From the NCBI GenBank assembly GCA_907165065.1, contig OU015526.1:65991723-66055722 (forward strand): a DNA stretch of 64,000 bases, in the 5' to 3' direction. Origin of the DNA: Caprimulgus europaeus (Eukaryota; Chordata; Aves; Caprimulgiformes; Caprimulgidae). The notes under the pieces were generated by a model, which was given only the letters and a program-made list of their open reading frames with translations, was not told the DNA's origin and made no database searches. Below are positions 24,083 through 37,803 of this stretch, one piece after another (position 1 is the first letter of the stretch; every line of letters begins with the position of its first letter). The position numbers and the translations under genes were made by a program.

Positions 24083-26725
24083 TGTGGTGGGATGGGACCC
24101 AGGGCATTGGGAGCTAAATGCTGGGCTTGATGTTGTTTCATATGGTGAGGTTTTGTTTTTGGTTTTTTTTGTAGATCTAAAACTCTTCCATTCAAAACTC
24201 TAAATATTTGGGTTTGAATTCTGTCATTCCTTGACTGCAAGTTATAAATGTACTTTATTTTATGAGAAATTCATTGGTGATGCTACTATTGTCTTTGGGC
24301 AGGAGAAAAATCCAAATCAGATGAATCAGTCCCCCCCTGTTCTCATCCATTCTCGAAAGGTACTGCAGGGGTGGCATGCCATGCTCCTGGGAAGGGAAGG
24401 TGGGCTCTCAGACACTTTGCCACCTGACTGCAACAGTGACAGCCTTCGGAAGGCATCGTATTGATGATTGTGATAAGGGGCCTCTAGAAGAACTGGTTAA
24501 ATATGTAGGCAGGGAAATGTTGATTGAAGGGGATCCTGGAGAGAAACCCTGGCACACAGGATCTCAGTGGGTGTAAGAGATAAAGTTGCCATGGTGAGAG
24601 TGCTTGCTACCATTAGTACATCTTGGTGCTCTTCATGAAGAAGAGTGCTTACACACTGCTATGCTCACAGACCATCCTGTTTCCAGTAGTGCAGACAGGC
24701 AATCTGGTTGGTATTTCTGCTGTAACCAGTTAATATTTAGAATTTATTGTGCTGCTATTCTTCTGTAAGGTTGTTGCTTTAAAACTGTCTTAGGTTAGCA
24801 TTAGCTTCTGATTCTTTTGTTGTCAGATGCAATTTGAAGATTCCAGAATTGCTTTGTCTGTAAATGTCATATTTATACGCTATTGAGAATGTCATTCTGT
24901 AAAGCGGCTGGCCGAGAGAAATTATCTCTTGCTGTTTGTTTAGTACCTAATCTCCAGAGCCCTTGATGAACTACTGAATGAAAAGTTATACAGCACTAAT
25001 GAAATGTGGCTTCACTGAATGCAAAAAGGGCTATAAGAGAAATGTCTCCCAGCTTCACATTTTAGCAGACCTGAATTCAGGTCCTGTCTATGTAAAGCTG
25101 GGAATGCTGGATATGAGCTTGTGGCTCAGTTCCTCTTACTATACAACAAATTAATTAGACCAAATCTACATCCATGGGAAACTCCAGCCTGAATTTTGAC
25201 AGAGCTGTGTTTGGTGGATGCTACTGTTACCCCAGAACTCTGCAGCATTTACACCAGGACTCTCAAGACCTACATCTCAGCTCTGCAGGAAACTGGAAAA
25301 TGCTGAAAGCCTTAGCTATAGTTAGGTTTTCCAGTCTCCCTGGTGTAAAACTGAGCTTTGATTAGAGCTGGAGCTCTCAGGGCTTTTCGATTCCCAGGCT
25401 ACAGCAGTGAGTCCTGGATCCGTGGCACAGCTGGCTGCTTCTGAGCCAAGCCCAAGGAGCAGGGGGTAGCATGCCACTTAGTAGGGTAGAGGAATCATGC
25501 CTCATTTGCCAGGAGTTCATCAAACCTCTCCATGTTTCAGGTGAAATATTTTGTATTCAACAAATTGCCATTTTCCAACAAAAATCTGTCTCACTGAAAC
25601 ATTTCCAACCAACTCGAGTCGCAAGTGAAAACGAATGTGTGGAGCTCAGTCTGGTGACAGTTTGTCCTGATCACATGTTCATCAATTAGTAAGGAAAAAA
25701 TGTCTGTATTTGCCAGTCTTTCTGCAGGGAGTAGCCCAGAGTGCTACTGTCAGGATTTAAAATTCATTTGTGAAGCTGTAGGGAAAAAAAAATTTTCAAT
25801 ATACCTGCCACTATTATGCTGGGCCAATTATTCCTTCCCTTTCAGGGGTACTGTGTTAAACAAGAAATTGCACAAATATATGTATGTAGTTTATATTGAT
25901 GAGTGTGTCTGTTCAAATAATGTGGAAACAATTACATATGGATGGATGGATAGAGTTCTCTCTAAAAGGTAATCAGGAGCAGGCCTGAGGACACTAGACA
26001 TTGCAGTCATACTGGAGCATGCAATCTCCATGAGAAAGAGCCTGCAGTCAAAATACGAAGACAGTAAGATTAACTGTGATCATGAATTGACTGATAAAAT
26101 AGAATAAATGGTGAACACCATCTCTCATGTTTGTATTTTATCATAACAGAGCTGTTTATTTTCTAGTAGAATTAATTTGCAACAAACTCTTTCACTAGTG
26201 CCTTGGTATTGCCAGGTGCTGTGTTTTTACTCTAATGAGACATGAATCGATGATGGACGTTGCTATGCAGGTCGGTGTTTTGCTGGGTTATTCTGAACAA
26301 CTGTTATTGATGAGTTTGCACAGAATGATCATGCTTAGCAGAACATGTAATGGATATGAGGTTTTTTGGTCTTTTTTTAATCAAGAAAGCTATAGCTCTT
26401 TACGCACTGACAGGTCATCAGGAACCAGTTGTAATGACTGTTTGATCCAAAGCAGACTTCATCATTTCCATGCTGTAGAAACAGATGTTCCTGACTTTTT
26501 TTTTCAGTTGAGTCTAATGTTTATGTTCTTTGACTTATGTGTGAAAGAATCCTACTGTTCTTAGTGTCTGACCTCTTTCCAAGTGCTCAGAATGAAGAGT
26601 TCACCCATTAGTTAACTTTTCTTCTTTTAAAAATGGTGTGAGAAGTGTAGAGTTGAGATTTCTGTAATGCTAGCAAACTGTTTTGCTTAATACACCACGC
26701 TTTTATCTTTCACCTCTTGAACCAG

Positions 26726-27209
26726 GTTCATCAGCACCAAGACAGGGGTGAGACCTTTCAATGCCAGCTATGCCCTTTCACCTCCTCCCGCCACTTCAGC
26801 CTGAAACTCCATATGCGTTGCCATCAACATTTCCTCAGGACAGAATCCAAAGTAAAGGAGGAAATACCAGAAACTGAGGTGAAGGGGTCACCACAGCTAA
26901 ATAGTGACTCCTGCCCGGGACCACAGAGGGAAGGAGGTGGACCTGACCTTACGGGATCAGCATCTGTGTCTAAAACACCTGATGTGGCTGGGCAGCCTGG
27001 TGTCAGTATTCCACCTTTACTAGTGAAAGAAGAGCCCAAAGATGACAATGGCATCTCCTCTGCACCTTTTGCTCTTAGCACTGTTGACAGAGCCCCCAAC
27101 AACACAAAGCTGAAAGACTCCTCTGACTTTGTGGCCAATACAGCATCAGCACTATTCAGCCAAGACATCTCTGTCAAGATGGCATCGGATTTTCTTATGA
27201 AGCTGTCAG
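26726..27209 (+). CDS. ZNF827: ZNF827 exon 4: end of finger 2, finger 3, repeat unit 1
   Basis: This 484 nt exon enters in phase 0 after cttgaaccag. Its first two codons, V-H, supply the last His of zinc finger 2. Finger 3 (26762-26824) is C-Q-L-C, twelve residues, H-M-R-C-H, again C-x2-C-x12-H-x3-H, with an S-S-R-H-F-S-L-K-L helix. An acidic Ser/Pro-rich stretch follows with two SUMO-type psi-K-x-E sites, V-K-E-E-I and V-K-E-E-P (the second at 27023-27037). The exon ends with F-S-Q-D-I-S-V-K-M-A-S-D-F-L-M-K-L-S. That ending is the first copy of a motif repeated at the ends of exons 5 and 6. The donor is tcag|gtaatt in phase 1; read-through into the intron stops after one more codon. Confidence 0.96.
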
Positions 27210-28153
27210 GTAATTGAGCAGCAAGTGGCAGCATCAGCTGCTCCTTTATGGGCTAAGAAACACTTTTTCTTGGGTTTGCTAAGTCATGGAATTGCAGGGA
27301 GAAAAACATTGCAACTTCTTAACTTAGAATTTTTTGTTCCTTTTCATAAGGAGAGGTGCATGATGGAGGAAAGAGGGGAAATGGTGAGAGAAGAGAGGGA
27401 TTTTGCTGTTTAATTGCTGGGATTGAGCATGAGACCTTTTCATCCAGGCTTTCACATTCATTGACAATTACCTTGGCAAATCTCACTTGATGTGTTTCTC
27501 AGGTATGCTGAATACCTGCACTTCTGGTTTGAAATCACTGAGGATTCAGAGTATTAGAAAATTCAATTCTTAAGTTCCCTGCCTTTACCCATCTGTTAAA
27601 TATGACCAATAAAGTGTTGGTCACCTTCCTTTCAGAGTAATACTTGAGGTCTAGCTAGTAAATATGTGTGAAGTAATAATGTTACTGCACTTCTTGATTA
27701 TTAACACTTAAGAAAAGGTAGTCCTAGAGATTCATTAACAGCTTTTGAATTTTTTTACTATTTTAATTGAAACCCATATCTAATGCAAAGCATGTGTTTA
27801 TTGTGTTTTCTTTCACTGTCAGATTATTGCTGTAAGAATGATATTCGTATGAGTCTCTGAAGTGGAGGATGTGTTTTCAGTAAATCTCTTATATTTTATG
27901 TATTCTTTTATTGATTTGATTGAACACTTCTGAATTGTGAACATGCTTGGGGGATGTTCTATACTAAATGTTTTCAAAATTGGCCTTTAATTTTTAAAGA
28001 GAACTAAGTCAGGAAAGATGTCACTGAAGAAACTTGTGTTTCACAAGGAGATGGCAGTCCCTATGGCAAGCTTTAGACTTTGGAGATAGAAGAAACCCTT
28101 TTCCATAGAGAATAATTGGTCACCATTTTCCTTTAAATTGAATGTAAATTACA

Positions 28154-28220
28154 TTTTAGCAAATTTTATTGTAAATTGTATTGGTTTTTGTAAATAAAAT
28201 TTAGCAAATTTTATTGTAAA
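28154..28220. repeat. Direct duplication, 45-bp period
   Basis: The 21-mer tttagcaaattttattgtaaa occurs at 28155-28175 and again at 28200-28220. The sequence between them is A/T-rich. This looks like a local tandem duplication. Confidence 0.85.
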
Positions 28221-30059
28221 CTAAGGTATTACCTCTGTCCTAATGCCCTTGTCTTGGTTAAACCACAGCCACTTATTTTGGAAAGGCTTGCTGTCCTCAT
28301 CTGTCCAGACCTTTATACCCTTGGGATTGCAGTTCTGTGGGGATTCGAGTAGAATGGGTAAACACAAGAAATCAAGCCTCAGGCTTCGTGAAGCCAACCA
28401 GGAAAACAGAAAAGAGCTGAGGACAAGCAAGAGGTGAAATGGGCTGGAAGAAATGGTTTGCTGTATGGACTGGCAGAGGCCACAGGAACCTGCCCCTTAA
28501 AAAAAAAAAAAAAAAAGAAATTAAAAAATATGTTGATATAATTATGACCAACAAAAAATGAGTGAGAATGAGTCTGTTTCAATTTGCTTGTACATTTTTT
28601 TACCTGTTTCAGATTTGGACTCTATAGGAAATCTATTTTTTTATATTGTCTCATAGCTGCCCCATATATGTTGTCATTCTGGTGTCTATCTTGCATTTGG
28701 GTTGCTGTGCCGTAACTGGCTCTGCACGTCAGCTGTACTGACCTGTAGATAGTGGTGCTTATGATGGCTGCATATAGCAAGAATGAGAGCAGAAAGCAGG
28801 AGAGGGGAGAAAGCCTGAAAGCTGAGAAAACATTCAACATTTTGATGTGTTGTTTTTCATGTAGGAGTTGATGGGGAGCTCTTTACAGTTTGGCAGACGG
28901 TCATATTTTCAATGTCTGATCTATTGGCATCAGAAAAAGGATACAAATGTACATTATTCATGCAAAAGGTCTATGCAGTTATTTTATGGTGACTTACTAA
29001 AGGTCTTGAAACCTGACTTGTATGCACTGTTACCTAGCAACATGTTATAAAGTCACTGGGGGAGTGAGATGTATCTGTAATTTTGTATGTGTGCATATTT
29101 GGATGAAAATGTAGTTTCAGTCACTAAGTTTACTACACGAGAAGAGTGATGTTAAAAGGAAAGGAATTTCTTTTCTCCTGAGGTTTATATTGTTATATAC
29201 ATTTAGCTCATGCTTTCCTCCATACAGTGTTCATAAATTTAGAGTAGAAGTAGAAGTAATTCTCTTTTAGCAAGTTGGCTAAGTATTAGCTGCGGTTTTT
29301 TGACTGCTTGCTGTGCTGAACCAAGTTCCTTTGAGTGATTTCTTTATTACGACACTCTCTTGTCCCATCAGATCTTCCATTATCAGCCCTGCCTTTTCAA
29401 TGATATAAATCTTTTGACATCTTAAATTGTATATGCCAATTGTAACAGCCAACACAGATTTGTCAAGACAAAATTATCCCAAAACAATCTGATTTTCTTC
29501 TCTGGCAGTCCGTGTGGTTAAGAAAGAAGCAGTAGATAGATAAATAGATTTTTAGAATTTTGCATCTATTCTTATTGAATATTGATGGTTTAAATGAATA
29601 TTTATTTTTGCTTGCCAATATTTATTGCTCCTCCTCTTCTTGGTTGGTGTCACTTTGAATGCCACCAGGTTTCTGTGAGACCTCGAGGCCTCTGGGTTTT
29701 CATTTCTGTGCAGTTTCAGCCTGTGACTGGGAAGAGTGCTTCTCTCCCTTCAGGCCTAGGAGTTACAGTTTCCAGAAGTTTAACTGGTGCACCTAGGGTG
29801 GAAGATGGTACAAAACTGGTTTTTATTAACTATTAAAATTTTAAAAGTGAAGCTTAATAAGCATGTATATAATCTTGACTCTCTTTCTGATTGTGCAATG
29901 CAGTGCCTTTCTAGTCTAGCTGAAGTGGATATCAGATAGTTAGAAAACAGTACACTGAAAGTAGCTCCCAGTCAAAAGAGAAGAGTAGCAGTCAACAAGG
30001 GATCAGTAAAAAATGTGCAACTGTTCCACAGTTGCACAAATACAAAACCAGGAACAACT

Positions 30060-30430
30060 AGGTATGAACTGGCATTGTTTCATCTGGAGAAGAGGAGGCT
30101 CAGGGGAGACCTTATTGCTCTCTACAACTACCTGAAAGGAGGTTGTAGTGGGGTGGGGTTCGGTCTCTTCTCCCAGGTAACCAGTGCCTCAAGTTGCTCC
30201 CGGAGATGTTCAGGTTGGATATTAGGAAAAATTCATTCACAGAAAGAGTGGTGAGACATTGGAACAGGCTGCCCAGGGAAGTGGTGGAATCACCATCCCT
30301 GAAGGTGTTCAAGAAATGTGTAGATGTAGCACTCAGGGTTATTGTTTAGTAGGCATGGTGGTGATGAGTTGACAGTTGGACTGGATGATCTTAGACGTCT
30401 CTTCCAACCTTAATGATTCTGTGATTCTGT
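30060..30430 (+). mobile_element. CR1 LINE 3' fragment
   Basis: About 370 bp from the end of CR1 ORF2 to the 3' terminus, + orientation. Broken frames give [21 protein letters not shown], then [30 protein letters not shown] with a frame break. A 3' UTR with ggactggatgatctta and a tail of ATTCTGTG, ATTCTGT (30416-30430) follow. It differs from the CR1 at 22.5-24.1 kb in the 3' UTR, which fits a different CR1 subfamily. Confidence 0.9.
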
Positions 30431-30589
30431 AACAGTCCTGTGGGAAAGCAACAGGAGTTAACAACATCACACTAGTGCTAAAAAGGCTGTCACTGTACTG
30501 GGACATTATGCAGAGAGAAACAGCCTCAAAAAAAGGGGCAAACAGTCCTGCTCTTCTCAATCTTAAGCCCAAGGTTTTGACACTATAGT

Positions 30590-31285
30590 TTATGAAGAGT
30601 GTGGACAGTTGGAAAGACTTCAAAGGAGAGCAGCAGCAATGTCTGGAGGTTTAGAAAACATGTCCAGTAAGGATGGATAAAAGGGAGTGAGGTTGTGAAG
30701 CCTATAGAAAAGTCTAATGAGAGTCATTAATAAGCCTTTAATGCATTAAAAGGTTTGTCATGGGAAGAAGGAAATAATCTGTTGATATTAATGGTAGTTA
30801 GGACAAAAAATAACAAATTTGTATTGCTGTACGGTTTAAGTTGGCAGTATGAAAATCTTTCCAAATGTTGAGGTAGTTAAACCTCTGTGAGTATGGCTGG
30901 AGAGATGGTGGCATCTCTGCCACTGGTTAAAAATGGGTTAGATAACTACCTGTCAGATATGGTTGATCACATATTAGGCAGTAGGATGGTATAGATCTGC
31001 ATATTTCAGTCAGTGAACCACAGGACATTAGAAGCAGTTGCAGGAAATTTCAGCTGAACAAAACCAAGCATCAAGCTGTAGAGAAGCAAAGTGGGCAAAA
31101 AATTTACAGATGTTCAAAGTCAGACCTGACTTTGAGTGGGCCAGAAATGAATTGTGATGACACTGCTCAAAATGGCCTCAGTTTTTTTCAGAAAGACGTA
31201 GGGGAGCTTTAGGTTTAAAGAGGTTGAGAAATATTCATGTAGGTGACATTTTGAGATCCCTCCAGCCCTAATTCTGTGCCATTCT
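30590..31285 (+). mobile_element. Older decayed CR1-like fragment
   Basis: Weak + strand similarity to a CR1 carboxy-terminal region begins near 30600 (L-E-R-L-Q-R-R-A-A-A-M-S-G-G-L-E-N-M). The region near 30840-30960 resembles FPNxGVVK and WHLxPL blocks. The segment ends with gagatccctccagccctaattctgtg (31253-31278), a typical CR1 3' terminus. The middle (about 31.0-31.2 kb) is not clearly CR1. It may be one interrupted element or two pieces. Confidence 0.55.
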
Positions 31286-34200
31286 TTGTCATAAAGATTT
31301 TTTAGTTACATATTCAGTTTGATGAAATAAGGCATAACACAAATCATCAAATGTAAATCTAAAAATAAGAACAAATCTTTAATTTTTTTCCAGACTCCAT
31401 TCTCTAGGTCCTAGTTTAAGGTAGGAGATGCTTTTAAATTCACAAGAAATTTAAAAAGGTTCTCTGAAATTTTGTTTAAATTTGGAAAGGTTTATTGTTT
31501 GTAAAGACAATTAGCAGATGACTCTTAACATATAAACAGGAGAATATTTAAGCATGGGCATGTTTTTACTTTCAAATCTTCCCCCCTCTTGTTTCGGTAG
31601 GACTGCTTGCGTGCTTGAGGTTGCAAAAGTACTTTGCTGGGTCAGTGCTTTGCCAGAGTATTTTCTTCCTCCAGTCCATTAATTCCACATTGAAACTTTG
31701 TAACTGCGTTCATATCTTAATTTGCAGAGTATTTACTTTTCCTGTTTCAAAGGTTTTAGTGGCAGACATTATGCAACATATCTTTTTAAATACTGATGTC
31801 CTTCCACCCACTTCTACGGCTTGTTTTCTTTTGTAATAAAAACCAGCTTTCACAGTCATCCGAATTACAATGGCCAGTGTACTCTAGCGAAGTTATTACT
31901 GTGCCTATGTTATGTGCTGCAGTTACTTTTCATAACATTGCAAAATAAATGAATCCCATCAAAATGAATGGGATTCTTGCACTATTGATCTCAGAGGAAT
32001 TCTGTGTGGAAAGAGTAATTGTAAGGCATACTTCAGTGCTGGCCTCTCTCCCCCATCTCTCTGTGTTCACCAAGTGCATTACTCTAGAAAGCATGGCTCT
32101 TCATCTTGTGGTGGTCTATATTATCAAGTGTGCCCTCCTTCTGCAGTTCTTTTTCTGCTCCCCAAGTTACTCACATGGAAAAACTTTAAAATAGAGAGGA
32201 GGAAGGAGAGATAACATGCTGAGTGTTTAGGTCTGGCCATGTTAAACAAATGTGAAGCTGTGTTTTCTCCCAGTTTAAGTCCTGTCTGCTGTCACTATTG
32301 TATGAGGAGTCAAATCTTTATTTCGGAAAATAATGCCACCATGGGGTTTTGGTGACTGTCCAAAGTACTTGGACTTTGCATTCATGTTTTATTAGCTGGT
32401 CCATTAATGGAAAAATGAAATAGTAAATCATCAGACAGCTACATACAAAATATTAGTAGATAAGCTAAGTAATCACTTAGATTTTGTTCTGCTTGGCTCT
32501 TGAAAATTACTGCATTCCTTAAAGGTAACACAAGTAATTTGAAATGTTTTAGCATTTGCCATTGACAGTACTGAACTGACTGGCTTGAACTCTTCAAAGA
32601 ACTATTTTTAATAAAATAAAAGCGTATCCAATTAAATTGTCATAATTGATGTATTTGTGTAGCAAGTTCCAAAGAAAAGACCATGCTGCCTATATTTAGG
32701 ATTCATAGTTTATGCCAGAATGTAACATTTCAATTAGAATATGTAAGTGCACAGGACTGTCAATTATTGAGCCATATCCTTAATTTAAAAATAATGTGAA
32801 TTCCATAATGCCACTGTCAGTGTAAATACCCCTGATGTCATCAAGATCTCTCTTTGAAGTGGCTCTCCAGATTCACAATTTCATCATTTCCATATAGAGT
32901 TTAATTTAAAATAAAACTGGAAAAGGGCAATAGCACAACTAATTAAAACTTGGGCAAATAAAAGCTTATACTAATCTTTACCACTGATATATCACCACTC
33001 ATAATCTCTTCAGAAATTGTTAGTCTTAACATCCACAACTTCCTGACATCCTTAAAATTATATCCATCATGTTTTACACCTTGAAGGAATAGGTAGAATT
33101 TAGCAAGATAAAGCAGTGTAGACTGTTCTAATTCAGTCATTTAAAATGCTTTAACAAACTGCTTTTTAAAAGATGTGAATATGATTCTGGACCAGCTCTC
33201 TGCTTACAATTTCATTTTGCTATCTACACACTTGGAGTATGACTAGACTGGACTGATGGCTCTTTTGCTTATCTGATCACACCATTACTCTGGGCAGAAG
33301 TCCTAGCTCATGAGCCTTTCTGTCACATCTATCTAAAATGGGAGTTGAAGACATTGTTAGTTCAATCATCTCTGATTGTTTGGTTTAGTTTTGGGGTTTT
33401 TTTTTAAATAAATATAAAGGTCAGTCTGGTGGTGTTTCTCTTCTTCTCTGTTTCTGTTCCTTTGTAGAGAGAAGAAACTTCTATTCTGCAAACAACTCTT
33501 TCCTATCAGCAACAAATTTCCCTTCACTCCTTTCACTCTCCCCCACTCTTTTCTCCAGCTTCCCCAGAATTTTAACTGTTCTGCTGTTATTTTTACTTTT
33601 ACCCAGAAAGGAGAAAATGGTCTTGGAAGATATTAGAACCTTGTTTAGCAAGTGGGACTTTAGCTCTACAACAGGCATCTTGGAGCACTGGGGGATGTTT
33701 GGCCCTACAAGAGCCTTAGCAATTTGCCTAATTCCTCCATTCCACTTGGTCTAGAACATTGTGAAAATTTGGGGGACAGTAGCAGGACTGGTCATTCTCC
33801 AGTGCTGTGTCTCATTTTGCTTGACTATAGCTCCTTAAAAAGCAAAGTAGCTTTAGAGAAGATCAGGATAGTTAGCTGGCCTTTTTTTAACCTCTGCTTA
33901 CACTTTTTTAAGGTACTTAGGCAAGATTATTTGAAAGATTTCATATTTTGAGTGGTTTTTGGAAGCCCAGAGGTGGCAAGTCTTGGCATCATCATACGTG
34001 TCATGACTGTCTATTCTGCTGTTCCACTGCTTTGATAAAAAGAAATGTTTTAACACTGACCTTGATAGCTTTTTCATTGATAGTTCCCATCCTCTTCCTT
34101 GGAGCCCTATAGGTTAGCTTATTTGGCTGAGAGCAGAGTCGAGGGTTTGAAAATGAGATATAATTGAGTTAGCATTCACAGGAGGTTTAGGTAACATGAG

Positions 34201-37200
34201 GTTCTCTGAGACAGATTAATACTCCAGGGCAGAAGGCACTAAAAAGAAATGAGAGACCAGCTAGACTGTCCTGCCAGAAAACAGTTTTTATCCTTTTAGG
34301 TCACTTATGTTGTAGAGAACATCTGTGTTTAATAAGCTGAACATAATTTAATGGCCCAATTGGATTTTAGTGTGGAGGTTCTCCAACAGGTTCCAATTGC
34401 ATTGATTTTTCTTACAAAACAATTAGCTCACCAATGGCTTCTTCTGCAGTGTTTGTAACCCTTACTCAGTTCTTGAATGTCATCAAATATAAGCCAGAGC
34501 CTTAATGCAGAATGCAAACACCTACCTGCACATTTCAGTTACTGGAGTGAAAATAGTAGATGACTCAAGTCATACCCTCTATTGACCACAGCTGCCTTCA
34601 GGACAATGATGCCCAGTGTCAGGAAAATGTGCCTTTCAAATACTGCAGAACTGATCTGTCGAAGGTCCTTGGTTTCTTTTAACCACCGCAGCTCACAACT
34701 TGACACCTGGAATGGAAGGCTACTTAATAATTCAGATGCTCTAGCTCCAGTAGGACCAGTGGATGAGACACTGTCCTTTCTTCCTCAGGAGGAATTCATT
34801 CCATGGTTCTCTTGCCATGGTGGCTCTGAGGAGAATCACAATAGGAGGTCTTCCTGCAAGGTCTCAAGGAGACAAGTTCAATTTGCAGTGCCTTTTGGAA
34901 TGTGTTCTCACTTTCTCCTTTTCCCTCAGCCATGACTGGCCTGCTCTCTCTCGTCTCTGTAGTTGTAGTCAGGCATCACTTATACAATAACATGGTGGTG
35001 TACCAAGGCATAGTTCCTTTCAACCCAGACTCTGTAGATGCTTTTTCTCATGGCCTCTTTTGCGGCAGCATTTTTGTTGTGTATTCTTTTTTCTTTCTCA
35101 TGTTCTTTGCTCAGACAGATGGAACAGTGACCAACTCCTTGCTGATTGTGACTTATAACATAGAGCTTGGCTTGAAGTAATCACCTCATTTTTCCTCAAA
35201 ATTATAAACATTTTGAGCATTTAGAAATCCTCGTAAGTGGACTGATGCAGTTAGTAGCTTCTGTCAGAGTGTATCAGACTAGTGGCAGATGCCCAAAGCT
35301 TTTCTTGTGGCATTTGGCAGTTTGAGGAAAGTGTTAGAACTTCCATCATCTACTTTTGCCAAATGGATCAAATTATTCCAGTTGCCAGGAAGATAAAAAT
35401 CAGCAGTCTGGAATCTTCTTTGATCTGTTTGGGGGTTTTTCTGGATATGGAATGGAACAAATGGAGAATTATCAATCCTGTTTGAGAGACTGCTGCCTGT
35501 TGGTTGCATTAGCTGTGTGGGTTGTTTTTTTCTTTGCTGTGTATTTCAAAATTAAGTTGCTGGTTTTTTTGGACTCAGTTTGCAGGAAACACATCCTTCA
35601 GTCTGTTCTCATTGCAGTTCAGAATGAATGTAAATTAAATACAAATTAAGTATATGTATGTGTATCTATTTTTGTATGTAGATAGAAGATGTCATTCCTT
35701 CTGGGGAGTCATAATTTTGTAGTTCAAATATACTTTAATAGACTTCAATATCATCATTTTTTATCCTTGTCTAGTTCTAATTTTTAAAAGAGTCCTCAAT
35801 CACAGGGCTTTTAAAAACTAGTCTCAGTCAACTTTGATTTCCCTTATTTGCAATGTTTTTTCTTACATCTGTTTATTCTCCCTAATAGGACTAGTGATGC
35901 ACCATAGTTGCTATTTCCCATGTGTTAGCGATTCTGCCTTTAATTGTGGATCCAAGATGAGGCAGAGGCAAGAGTGGTGGGGACTTTTGTTGATTTTGGA
36001 GTTGGAGGGGTTTTCTGTTTGTTTTGGGTGGGGTTTCCCCCCACCCTCCACTAGTTTTGACATGTGGATCTGGTAGACTCCTCCTTTTTTCTTTTGTCCT
36101 TCTGTTTAGGCTTCCTTTACATTGGAATCTGCTCTAGTATATTTCAAGAAAGTATAAGCCCCATTAATTGAAGCAATTTGGTTCAAACTGACCCAATAGT
36201 TGTATGATATTTGGTTTTCCTTTCTAGGGAAGTGAGGTAAATAACTCCTCTATTTTTGTGATTTGTCTACAATTAAAATGTTTGTTTTTTGGGAAGTGTG
36301 GTCAATTCAAGGAATGTGCTGTCAGTTAATTAAAGAAAACCCTACTTATTTCCTAATTTATTAATTCTATCTTCTATCCAAAGCAAAGCAGTTAGAGTAG
36401 GCAGAACCAGCAACACAGGTGAGAACAATAGTTTCATTTCCCCTTCATGTAATACTACCAAATGCACATCTTCAGGTTCTCCTCTGGACTGTGGGATCCT
36501 GAGCATGTTTTATGTTTCTCATAGGTCATATCTTGTAGGACAATACACAGGGACAAACTGATTATACATGTGTCATGAAGATCTTGTTTAGAGTATGGCT
36601 GATGATGTGCTGGTAGGTTTGTTGCCAACACAGTTTTAGCATTGTTACCCTGAATGGTGGCTCAGAATTGTGTGGGAGCAGTGGCATGTGCTGTCACAGT
36701 AGGAGAGCTAATGTGTGGAGTAGGGAGAGAGAGAGGAAGGAGGGAAACTCTGATGTGACCTGCGTTTTTGGTTCTTTGAGCTATTAGAACTTGGCCTCGT
36801 GTCATTAGATTTTGAGAATACCCTGAGATGAAGAGCATAAAGGTACCATTTGACACCTGCCCTTGGATTGGGTCACATTGGCTGCTGAGTTCTGGCTTGG
36901 TGATGAAACAGTTTAATACATGCTAATTTCTTCCAAAAAGCTCTGCCTTTAATCCTCCTTCTTGTGGTAGGGGAATCTATAAGGCATCTGCCACTGTGTA
37001 CTACAGTGCCTGACTCTGAAAAAGTCCCTAGTTTAAGGCTGTGCTATTATATGAATTGTGTTACAGTGATTCTATTTGTGTATGGATGGTTTTATGTTGT
37101 TCTTAACCTGCTTTATAATGGACCATGGTGTATGGTTGCAAATTTACTCTGATCTATGTATGTGAGTTTAATATCACCTCTGTATTTTAAATGGTAAAAG

Positions 37201-37753
37201 TGTATGCTGACCTGGTCTATAGTGTTTCCTCTGCCTGGTTCATTTTCTACCCTGGGTCATGAGCAGAAGAAACATAGCTGGCTTCACATTTTGATGGTTG
37301 TTCTCAATGGGTCGTCTTTACCTCTTCGGTCAGACTCATGTTTCCTTTATTTTCTGGGAAAATTTGAATTAATACCTTCTTGAAATTAATAAATTTAAAA
37401 GATTTTTTTTCTCCAGGTTCTCTGCAAGTTCAGGCAGAATGCTCTCCATCAGTTGCACTCAGCTCTTGATGGAGGTTTGTATTTTTCCTATCAGTAGCAG
37501 ATAGAGCGGCATGCTTTAAAAGAGAAGCAATGCAGAAGGTAGTGTGGCATAAAAGGCTTAGTTTGTTTGGGGTTTTTTTTTTTGTGACCATTCATCATTG
37601 ATCACCAGATCAAACTCCAGAATAGACTGAGCTAGAAAGATGTAGGACTGGATAAAGAAGATAGATGAATTTTTGTAAGTACTTTGGTAAAGCTAAGATT
37701 AGTTTGAGAGCCTTAACCTGTATTTTGATGAATTAAAGGATGCTTTAATGTTT

Positions 37754-37803
37754 CATAGAATCTCCTGGTTGGAAAAGACCTCTGAGATCATCAAGTCCAA
37801 CCA
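37754..37803 (-). mobile_element. CR1 3'-terminal stub, antisense
   Basis: catagaatctcctggttgga followed by aaagacctctgagatcatcaagtccaacc is the reverse complement of a CR1 3' end. Only about 50 bp remains, an extreme 5' truncation, and an A11 run follows at about 37813. Confidence 0.85.

Larger units (their letters stand above)
14852..26725 (+). other. ZNF827: Intron 3 of ZNF827
   Basis: An 11.9 kb phase-0 intron that separates the two zinc-binding His codons of finger 2. It carries a poly-C/poly-A run at about 19.97 kb, an ancient CR1/L3-type relic at about 20.8-21.7 kb and a 1.6 kb CR1 at about 22.5-24.1 kb. The stretches 14.9-19.9 kb and 24.1-26.7 kb hold only short ORFs without recognisable domains, and I can name nothing else in them. 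Confidence 0.85.

Noticed and set aside
26824..27234. 136-codon minus-strand ORF
   Set aside because: It is the antisense shadow of exon 4.
28241..28516. Possible retroposon ending in the A18 run
   Set aside because: The preceding 250 bp matches no SINE or gene I recognise, and I see no target-site duplication.
34582..34935. 117-codon ORF in intron 4
   Set aside because: No domain, no presequence, no splice-site support and no repeat signature. Treated as a chance ORF.
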